NCBI RefSeq assembly: GCF_028369135.1
Contig: NZ_JAPWHW010000005.1
Location: 62,001 to 126,000, forward strand
DNA: 64,000 nucleotides
DNA from: Roseovarius sp. ZX-A-9
Lineage (GTDB): Bacteria > Pseudomonadota > Alphaproteobacteria > Rhodobacterales > Rhodobacteraceae
Direction of reading: 5' to 3'
Shown: positions 58,370 to 64,000 of the stretch, in pieces
Numbering within the stretch: position 1 is the first letter of the stretch
Layout of the letters: the number at the start of each line of letters is the position of its first letter
Notes under the pieces: model-generated
Seen by the model: only the letters and a program-made list of their open reading frames with translations
What the model was told of the DNA's origin: nothing
The model's database searches: none
Position numbers and translations under genes: made by a program

Positions 58370-58533
58370 TTGGTCAGGATCAGCTTGCCTGCCCGCGTGA
58401 TCCGCAGGGTGTAGGTCTGATCGCCCAGGACGATCTGCGCCTGATCGCCGCCCTGCATCAGATCGCGGGCGTCGTAGGCAGGCAGTTGGTTGTTTGCGAC
58501 AATCTGTTTCCGGGGCGGTGTATGAAACGACAT
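58366..58533 (-). CDS. hemP: Hemin uptake protein HemP
   Basis: A 55-aa protein with the HemP block YDARDLMQGGDQAQIVLGDQ followed by TYTLRITRAGKLILTK. HemP homologues are induced under iron limitation and promote hemin uptake in several proteobacteria. GGAG lies 8 nt ahead of the ATG. It overlaps the 56-aa ORF upstream (TGATG) and the Cys-rich gene downstream (ATGA). Confidence 0.92.
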   Translation of the reverse strand: MSFHTPPRKQIVANNQLPAYDARDLMQGGDQAQIVLGDQTYTLRITRAGKLILTK

Positions 58534-58703
58534 CACAGGCGCTCCTGAAGGGTATCATGGCGGTCGAATATCCATTCCAGATTGAACCCGTCCATAGCTT
58601 CGGCCTCGGCTTCGCGCAGCAATGTCGCGATGTCGGCGCGGACGACGCTCGGAGGGCAGGAATGCGATGCTGGGTCATTTCGTCTCTGCTTCACCTGTGC
58701 CAT
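58533..58703 (-). CDS. 56-aa leader ORF of the iron operon
   Basis: A short gene with AAGGA about 8 nt before the ATG at 58703 and a stop overlapping the hemP start (TGATG). The product is MAQVKQRRNDPASHSCPPSV followed by an acidic helical half (RADIATLLREAEAEAM, GFNLEWIFDRHDTLQERL). The overlap, the ribosome site and normal codon use favour translation. It is not recognised; roles could include coupling hemP translation or a small regulator. Confidence 0.7.
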   Translation of the reverse strand: MAQVKQRRNDPASHSCPPSVVRADIATLLREAEAEAMDGFNLEWIFDRHDTLQERL

Positions 58704-58773
58704 GCGAGAAATCCTTCTATCTTTTGGATGTCGGGCTTCCCCAATGAAACTGAGGTGGCTGGAACGTTGCGCG

Positions 58774-58804
58774 ATTATCTGATGGATTCAATCAGGTATG
58801 TCAA
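58774..58804 (-). promoter_or_regulatory. Iron-operon promoter with an iron-Rhodo-box-like site
   Basis: On the minus strand TTGACA (58799-58804) and GATAAT (58774-58779) are 19 bases apart. Between them lies TGA-N9-TCA (58780-58794, TGATTGAATCCATCA), the palindromic form of the iron-Rhodo-box bound by RirA in Rhodobacterales. A repressor there would block the promoter. The first ORF starts about 70 bases downstream. The spacer is slightly long, so the exact -10 is open. Confidence 0.75.
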
Positions 58805-58882
58805 TCCGACTTTTTCAGTCAGGTAAATTTTTACGGAAACATGCGACCGTTCCCGCCCGCATCAACAAGGCCCGCAACGCAC

Positions 58883-58912
58883 AAAAAAACCGCCAGCGCG
58901 AGCGCTGGCGGT
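58883..58912 (-). terminator. Terminator of the PCuAC gene
   Basis: A 10-bp GC-rich stem (58889-58898 with 903-912) and 4-nt loop, followed on the minus strand by a run of seven T. It starts 34 bases past the PCuAC stop and separates that unit from the iron operon. Confidence 0.92.
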
Positions 58913-58945
58913 TGGTCAGCTCTCATAGAGCCTAGACCCGTTAGG

Positions 58946-59428
58946 TCAGTCCATCGTGCCGTGTTTCGAATGATCCATGGCTTCCCCGTTCCGCTCTTCG
59001 ACGTCGAAGACAACCTTGACCTCGCCCGCCTTTTCAAAGACGAGCGTCGCCGGGATCTTTTCACCGACTTCAAAGGGATCGCCGTTCAGCCCCATGAACA
59101 TCACATGCAGACCACCTGGCGCGAATTTCACGGTTTCGCCCGGCGAAATTTCGACCGCCTCAACATGCATCATCTTGAAGACGCCGTCTTTTTCCTCGGT
59201 GGTATGCAGTTGGACCTTGGGGTAATCGGCACGCACTTCGATCAGACGGTCAGGCGTGCTGCCGGTATTGGTGATCGTCAGGTAGCCACCGCCGGACATG
59301 GCGGTTTTGGGCGTCTCGAACGCCATTGGATGGTCAATGACGAGATCGCCAGCCTTGAATTCATGGGCGCTGATCGGATGGCAGGCAAGGGTAAAGGCCG
59401 CAACGGCCGCGAGTGTATAGCGTTTCAT
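58946..59428 (-). CDS. Copper chaperone PCuAC
   Basis: A 160-aa periplasmic Cu(I) chaperone for cytochrome oxidase assembly. Signal MKRYTLAAVAAFTLACHPIS. The ligand pattern H-x-M with Met-rich regions is visible in KMMHVEAVEISPGETVKFAP and GGLHVMFMGL. A His/Met-rich tail (AMDHSKHGTMD) may also bind copper. The DUF2946-like gene 69 bases upstream on the same strand often accompanies PCuAC. Confidence 0.92.
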   Translation of the reverse strand: MKRYTLAAVAAFTLACHPISAHEFKAGDLVIDHPMAFETPKTAMSGGGYLTITNTGSTPDRLIEVRADYPKVQLHTTEEKDGVFKMMHVEAVEISPGETVKFAPGGLHVMFMGLNGDPFEVGEKIPATLVFEKAGEVKVVFDVEERNGEAMDHSKHGTMD

Positions 59429-59496
59429 GAGGAAACTCCGTGGAAACTGTACCAGACAGGGCTGGCAGGAATGGGAAAACGATGGTGTAACTCGGC

Positions 59497-59865
59497 TCAG
59501 GCGCTCGGGGGCGCCCGCGGCGGGCACGCAAGATCCAGTTGCGCAGCCGGTGCACAGACGCATTGGGTGCCGATCTGATCGGCAGCAAGCCGAATGTGCA
59601 GCGGGCGCAGGACGACAGCGGCCTCGGGCAAGACCGCGGCACCAACCAGACGACAAACCTCGCATCGCTGCCCGGATGTGTTCTGCCCCTCGCCGAGGTC
59701 GCCGCAAATATCCGAGAACGTTCCGCCAATTGCCAGATACTGTGCCAGAGCCGCATCACGCGGCGCGGCAAAGCCGCGATGCGCAAATCCGGTCGCCGCC
59801 AGCGCGAAGCAAATCGCCGCAACGCCCAGGGTCCGGAAAACAAACTGGAGGGTCGGAACATTCAT
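59497..59865 (-). CDS. Small exported Cys-containing protein (DUF2946-like)
   Basis: A 122-aa protein with a signal or membrane segment (FRTLGVAAICFALAATGFAH). The region SDICGDLGEGQNTSGQRCEV, CRLVGAAVLPE resembles DUF2946, whose members have a C...CxxC pattern and sit near copper genes. The remainder (QCVCAPAAQLDLACP) has more Cys. Start at the ATG at 59865. It probably forms a copper-handling unit with PCuAC. Confidence 0.65.
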   Translation of the reverse strand: MNVPTLQFVFRTLGVAAICFALAATGFAHRGFAAPRDAALAQYLAIGGTFSDICGDLGEGQNTSGQRCEVCRLVGAAVLPEAAVVLRPLHIRLAADQIGTQCVCAPAAQLDLACPPRAPPSA

Positions 59866-59969
59866 GCCGCCTGAATACCCCTGCCACCCGACGCTTTCAA
59901 TCGCTGTTGGAGCCGTCGGCGCAAGCCCACTCACCGCTCGCATCCGCCTCAAGGCCAGAGCCGCGCTGC

Positions 59970-60788
59970 TTATTCGCCCAGCTTGGCGTGAACTTCGTCC
60001 AGATCAATCTCACCGATGGGCATCTTGTTCGACGGGTCGGCAGCGTCATACTTGAACAGCTCGAAGTCGCGCTTGTAGATTTCGTAGACCAAGTGCATCG
60101 AAAGGTCATCAAAGTAGTCTTCCACCGGGTGGGCGCGTTTTGGCCCATGCCCTTCGCTCTCGTTAAAGCGCGGGATGGTGGACAGATCGACCGGCTTGGG
60201 TGTCTGGATAGAGTTCAGAACGTCCTGCATGCCGTCGTTGAAATGTTCGGTCCAGAAAATCCGGTCATAAGTGCCGCCGTTCACGATAAAGGTGCTGACA
60301 TGCCCCGCCTGAGCGGACCAGTGAATGTCAGGTTCCATCGGGCGCCGCCAGCGGATGGTATCGCGTGCGAACAACAGGAAGCGGCGGAAACTGGCGATCT
60401 GATCAAAGTCCTGCTTGCCATCGTCGCCACCCACTTCGACACCGTATTTCTGCATCACCAACGGGACCAGCTTGCCCCGGTATCGCTTGCCATTGCGCTG
60501 GATGCCGCAAATCTTGTCAAAGAACGAGCTGAGGATGCGCGTATAGGGGTTGCGAACGCAGGTGAACGCATAAGAGCTGTGCGACGTCACATTGGCGGTG
60601 ATCAGCGGCTGGCTTTCGTCCAGCGCCCATTTGTGCAATCCGTCCTTGGCATCGTGGATATCGCCGTCGAAAAACTCACCATGATCGGAATAATACAGGA
60701 TCTGTCCGATGGTTGAGCAGGCGCATTTGGGCACCACGCGGTACACCACGCTTTCGCTCTCGGTCATCCATGTACCCGGAAAACCCAT
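59970..60788 (-). CDS. Sulfotransferase family 2-like protein
   Basis: A 272-aa PAPS-dependent sulfotransferase. The 5'-phosphosulfate loop is RVVPKCACSTIGQILYY (about 17-33), the 3'-phosphate motif FTCVRNPYTRILSSFFDKIC near 75-94. Length and pattern match the carbohydrate (HS2ST/chondroitin-type) sulfotransferases. The start at 60788 has GGAGAGG ahead. It is divergent from a core-2-type GlcNAc transferase, suggesting that both modify one surface glycan. Confidence 0.85.
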   Translation of the reverse strand: MGFPGTWMTESESVVYRVVPKCACSTIGQILYYSDHGEFFDGDIHDAKDGLHKWALDESQPLITANVTSHSSYAFTCVRNPYTRILSSFFDKICGIQRNGKRYRGKLVPLVMQKYGVEVGGDDGKQDFDQIASFRRFLLFARDTIRWRRPMEPDIHWSAQAGHVSTFIVNGGTYDRIFWTEHFNDGMQDVLNSIQTPKPVDLSTIPRFNESEGHGPKRAHPVEDYFDDLSMHLVYEIYKRDFELFKYDAADPSNKMPIGEIDLDEVHAKLGE

Positions 60789-60932
60789 GCCTGCCTCTCC
60801 AAACCTCAAATGCCCTGTTTAGGGTCTATTGGTCATTTTCACGTTAAAACCAGAGAAAGCCTGTTTATTCAACGCTTCATCGCGACTATCACTGTAAACA
60901 ATCACGGTCACAAGGGCTAGTCTGTTTCCCGC

Positions 60933-62510
60933 ATGGCAAAAATCGCCTACATCCTTCTATGCCACAAAGGCCCCGAAGCCATCATCGGGCAGGCAGAGAT
61001 GCTGACCGCCGCTGGCGACTATATCGCGATCCATTTCGATGGGCGCGCCAACCCCGAGGATTTCCAGCAGATCAAGACCGCACTGGCGGGCAATCCCAAT
61101 GTCACTTTCGCTCGCAAGCGGCTCAAATGCGGGTGGGGCGAATGGAGCCTGGTGCAGGCAACGCTGCTGGCGGTCGAGGCCGCGGTGCAGGCGTTTCCGC
61201 GGGCCACGCATTTCTACATGTTGTCGGGCGATTGCGCCGCGATCAAATCGGCCCGCTATGCGCATGAATTCCTCGACGCCGAGGATGTCGATTACATCGA
61301 AAGCTTCGACTACTTCGAAAGCGACTGGATCAAGACCGGGATGAAGGAAGAGCGGCTGATCTACCGCCATTGGTTCAACGAACGCAAAAATAAGTGGCTT
61401 TTCGATACATCCTTTCACCTGCAGCGCAAACTGGGACTGAAGCGCGAAATCCCGCACGACATACAGGTTCAGATCGGCAGCCAGTGGTGGTGCCTGCGCC
61501 GCCGCACGGTGGAATGGATCCTGAATTTCACCCGCGAACGCCGCGATGTGATACGGTTCTTCCGCACCACATGGATTCCGGATGAGACGTTCTTTCAGAC
61601 AGTCGTGCGCCATCTGGTGCCCGATTCAGAGATCAGGACGCGCACGCTGACATTTCTGATGTTCACCGAATACGGGATGCCGCAGACATTCTACAACGAT
61701 CACTACGATCTGCTGCTCGGGCAGGATTTCCTGTTTGCGCGCAAGATCAGCCCCGAAGCCATCGAGCTGAAACAGCGGCTGGGTGCGCTCTATTCGAACG
61801 ACGAGGCAGAGTTCAAGATTTCGAATGAAGGCCGCAGTCTCTTCAAGTTTCTCACCGGCCGGGGCCGAATCGGGCGCCGCTTTGGCAGCCGCTTCTGGGA
61901 AACCGAGAGCACGCTGGGCCGACATCGCGAGCTGATGATCGTGATCTGCAAGAAATGGCATGTGGCCAAGCGTATGCTGGAGCAGATCCGTCAGTACACC
62001 AACGTGCCCGCGATCGAATACCTCTTTAACGAAGAACATACCGACCTGCCCGATCTGGGCGGCATCCAGTCCAGCCTGAGCAAGCGCACCCGCCACCGCC
62101 GGGCGCTGATGCGCATGCTGTTCGACTATTACGAGACCGATCAGCTTATCGTCTGCATGGACCCCAGCGCGCTCGACCTGTTGCAGGATTTCGCCAGCGA
62201 CCGTTCCACCACCCGGATGCTGGAGGTCCAGTGCGTGTTCACGGACGAATACCTGATCGGCCATGCCATGCGCGTCGGCCTCGCCGGGGAACAGACCAGC
62301 GCCGAAACGCTGGAGCGGCTTCTGCCGACGATCCGCGGCGACATGACATTCGAGAGCGACAAGATACGCGATGCCGAGTTCGAGCATCTCTATGTCGTCA
62401 ACGAAACCCGCGACCCCGAGGAAAACGCCGGGCCTATCGCCGCGTTCCTTGATATCGACCACGACAAGGCGCGTGCGATCGCGCAATCTGAACACCTGTT
62501 CGCCGATTGA
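60933..62510 (+). CDS. Core-2/I-branching-type beta-1,6-GlcNAc transferase with DUF5928 domain
   Basis: A 525-aa glycosyltransferase (GT14-like). The N-terminal domain (1-260) has AYILLCHKGPEAIIGQAEML, FARKRLKCGWGEWSLVQATL, HFYMLSGDCAAIKSARYAHE and QIGSQWWCLRRRTVEWILNF, family blocks. The C-terminal half (about 300-525; RHRELMIVICKKWHVAKRML) corresponds to DUF5928, known fused to this enzyme in Rhodobacterales. Cytosolic, no membrane segments. Probably adds GlcNAc branches to a capsule or exopolysaccharide. Confidence 0.85.
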   Translation: MAKIAYILLCHKGPEAIIGQAEMLTAAGDYIAIHFDGRANPEDFQQIKTALAGNPNVTFARKRLKCGWGEWSLVQATLLAVEAAVQAFPRATHFYMLSGDCAAIKSARYAHEFLDAEDVDYIESFDYFESDWIKTGMKEERLIYRHWFNERKNKWLFDTSFHLQRKLGLKREIPHDIQVQIGSQWWCLRRRTVEWILNFTRERRDVIRFFRTTWIPDETFFQTVVRHLVPDSEIRTRTLTFLMFTEYGMPQTFYNDHYDLLLGQDFLFARKISPEAIELKQRLGALYSNDEAEFKISNEGRSLFKFLTGRGRIGRRFGSRFWETESTLGRHRELMIVICKKWHVAKRMLEQIRQYTNVPAIEYLFNEEHTDLPDLGGIQSSLSKRTRHRRALMRMLFDYYETDQLIVCMDPSALDLLQDFASDRSTTRMLEVQCVFTDEYLIGHAMRVGLAGEQTSAETLERLLPTIRGDMTFESDKIRDAEFEHLYVVNETRDPEENAGPIAAFLDIDHDKARAIAQSEHLFAD

Positions 62511-62511
62511 G

Positions 62512-62567
62512 GCGTTTCATGTCCAATCCGGGACAAGCGTTTGACATGGAACCCATGAAACGCTTGT
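62512..62567 (+). promoter_or_regulatory. Alternative hairpins ahead of the HIT gene
   Basis: Arm A (62512-62521, GCGTTTCATG) and arm B (62533-62542, ACAAGCGTTT) are each fully complementary over 10 bp to overlapping parts of arm C (62554-62567, CATGAAACGCTTGT). The B-C hairpin also gains CATGG/CCATG (62545-62549 with 62553-62557). Only one can form at a time. There is no T run. It lies 64 bases before the HIT gene and could be an attenuator, an operator palindrome or a terminator for the glycosyltransferase. Confidence 0.5.
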
Positions 62568-62630
62568 GTGTCGCGCGGAGTTTCGCAAAATGCAGCAATT
62601 CCGCGTCCCCCAACTACGGTGAGAACTGCA

Positions 62631-63014
62631 ATGCCCTACGACTATGACGACCAGAACATCTTTGCCAAGATCCTACGCGGCGAGATTCCCAACACCACCG
62701 TGCTGGAAACCGAGCATTCGCTCGCCTTCGAGGATATCGCACCCGAAGCGCCGGTGCACACGCTGGTCATCCCGAAGGGGCCGTATGTGACCTATGATCA
62801 TTTCGCGGCAGAGGCATCGGACGCCGAAATCGTCGATTTCAACCGCGCAATTGCCGAAGTCTGCCGGATCAAGGGCGTTGTGCCCGGCGATGGGCAGGGC
62901 GGTTTCCGGATGATTTCCAATGCCGGAGAGAACGGCGTGCAGGAAGTGCCGCATCTGCATGTGCACATCTTGGGCGGACAGAACATGGGCCGGATGGTTC
63001 CGCGCCCGACCTGA
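62631..63014 (+). CDS. HIT-family nucleotide hydrolase
   Basis: A 127-aa HINT-type phosphoramidase/hydrolase from the ATG at 62631. The catalytic triad HLHVHILGGQNMGRM is near residue 108; the N-terminal block FAKILRGEIPNTTVLETEHS and AFEDIAPEAPVHTLVIPKG match the family. It hydrolyses AMP-N-linked compounds. Separate from the neighbours by the hairpin region upstream and by an opposing ABC gene. Confidence 0.95.
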   Translation: MPYDYDDQNIFAKILRGEIPNTTVLETEHSLAFEDIAPEAPVHTLVIPKGPYVTYDHFAAEASDAEIVDFNRAIAEVCRIKGVVPGDGQGGFRMISNAGENGVQEVPHLHVHILGGQNMGRMVPRPT

Positions 63015-63102
63015 AACCTTTCAGAAAAACCTGAGACATTGGACAAAGGCGAGGCGCGTGCAGCGATCATGCCCTGCACCGCGCTCCGCCAGATACCGTG
63101 AT

Positions 63103-64000
63103 TCAGGCTTCTTGCGGAACGCTTTCGCGGCTCTGCGTCAATTCCAGGAAAACGTCCTGTAGATCGGGCTGTTCGGTGCGCACGTCGCGGATGCGGATGC
63201 CAGCCTCGCGGACAGCCGCCAGAACTGCCTCGGCGCTGGTCTGCCCCGCGTGATAGGTCAGCGCCAGCGTGCCGTCGCTGCGCATCGCCACTTCGATGCC
63301 CGGGGCGTCCGGACGTGTCTCTACCGGCGTTTCAGGCGCGATGATCATGGTACGCGAATCGAGCCGCGCCAACAGATTCGCGGTGCTGTCGCGCGCCACC
63401 ACCTGACCGTGATTGATGATGGCGATCTGGTCGCACATCTCTTCGGCCTCTTCGAGGTAATGCGTGGTCAGGATGATCGTCATGCCCTCGGAATTGAGAC
63501 GGCGGATATTTTCCCACAGCATCTGGCGCAGCTCGATATCCACGCCCGCTGTCGGCTCGTCCAGCACCAGCACATGCGGCGCATGCACCAGCGCCTTGCC
63601 CAACAGCAGCCGTCGCCGCATCCCGCCCGACAGGGTGCGCGCATAGGCCTGCGCCTTGTCCTCCAGCCCGATCAGCTTCAGGATCTCATCGCTGCGCCGT
63701 TGCGCCTTGGGCACACCGTATAGCCCGGCCTGCACCTCCAGCGCGCCGCGCGGGGTAAAGAACGGATCAAGGTTCAGCTCTTGCGGCATAACGCCGATGG
63801 TCGCCCGGCTCTGACGTGGGTTCACGTCCTGATCGAAGCCCCAGATCGTCACCTGCCCCGCGGTCTTGATCACCAGCCCGGCCAGGATATTGATCAACGT
63901 CGATTTACCGGCCCCATTCGGCCCCAGCAGGCCAAATACGGATCCTGCCGGAATATCCAGGTCAACGCCGCGCAGCGCCTCTTTGCCCGGAACACCGCGG
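63103..64000 (-). CDS. ABC transporter ATPase (CcmA/NodI/DrrA type), 5' end beyond window
   Basis: The 298 visible residues cover most of an ATPase; the frame is open to the window edge, so the N-terminus is missing. Walker A is LLGPNGAGKSTLIN (63898-63930 region), the signature LSGGMRRRLLLGKALVHAPH, and Walker B VLVLDEPTAGVDIELRQML with H-loop ILTTHYLEEAEEMCD. The C-terminal tail (about 200-298) is the variable part of the DrrA-like group. It probably exports a lipid, polysaccharide or drug with a permease encoded just outside. Confidence 0.93.
   Translation of the reverse strand, partial: RGVPGKEALRGVDLDIPAGSVFGLLGPNGAGKSTLINILAGLVIKTAGQVTIWGFDQDVNPRQSRATIGVMPQELNLDPFFTPRGALEVQAGLYGVPKAQRRSDEILKLIGLEDKAQAYARTLSGGMRRRLLLGKALVHAPHVLVLDEPTAGVDIELRQMLWENIRRLNSEGMTIILTTHYLEEAEEMCDQIAIINHGQVVARDSTANLLARLDSRTMIIAPETPVETRPDAPGIEVAMRSDGTLALTYHAGQTSAEAVLAAVREAGIRIRDVRTEQPDLQDVFLELTQSRESVPQEA

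Overview
The window looks like the chromosome of a GC-rich alphaproteobacterium of the Rhodobacterales/Roseobacter type. The grounds are a co-oriented dnaA-dnaN-recF-gyrB block, a PCuAC copper chaperone, a hemP/imelysin iron cluster behind a TGA-N9-TCA (iron-Rhodo-box-like) site, ubiE-ubiB and ubiA, and the DUF5928-type core-2 glycosyltransferase. No rRNA, tRNA, CRISPR array or intact mobile element was seen. Most of the window is compact housekeeping and transport DNA; the accessory part is about 13.4-18.6 kb.

Layout. 0-10 kb: a partial DMT exporter, ilvC, two overlapping Lrp/AsnC regulators with a class V aminotransferase, a UbiH-type monooxygenase, a HAD pyrimidine nucleotidase, a GntR/FCD regulator, a family 2 glycosyltransferase split by an in-frame TAG, and a GlxA-type AraC regulator. 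10.7-13.4 kb: an operon of a CopG regulator, a PHB-depolymerase-type esterase and a C45 Ntn-hydrolase. 13.4-18.6 kb: a degenerate island between two ~220-240 bp direct repeats, holding IS1182 and IS110 remnants, a rhomboid protease, a DUF3396 (type VI immunity-like) gene and a frameshifted membrane protein gene. 18.6-25.6 kb: gyrB, recF, dnaN, dnaA and rpsT, all on the minus strand. 25.9-30 kb: enoyl-CoA hydratase, mutM, ubiE, ubiB. 30-33.8 kb: small proteins, a flgD fragment, a PaaK-like ligase and an unusual protein made of two copies of one domain. 33.9-41.3 kb: a LIV-type ABC transporter (two ATPases, two permeases, one binding protein) led by a long-chain acyl-CoA synthetase.

41.5-50.8 kb: a DsbA-fold isomerase translationally coupled to a hybrid PAS histidine kinase and an OmpR-type regulator; an OmpA/BON protein with a small coiled-coil membrane protein; ubiA divergent from rsmE; and gshA. 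50.8-59 kb: an SDR, a flavin reductase, then a tightly packed iron operon read on the minus strand: a 56-aa ORF, hemP, a Cys-rich protein, imelysin, a di-heme oxidoreductase, a second imelysin and a Tat-exported DUF1513 protein. 59-64 kb: a PCuAC/DUF2946-like pair, a sulfotransferase divergent from a core-2-type GlcNAc transferase, a HIT protein and the 3' part of an ABC ATPase gene.

The main points for follow-up are the repeat-flanked island, the iron operon with its two tiny ORFs and a second imelysin lacking its motif histidine, the TAG codon inside the glycosyltransferase, the two-copy domain protein, and two possible regulatory sites (11-bp repeats before the CopG gene, and alternative hairpins before the HIT gene).
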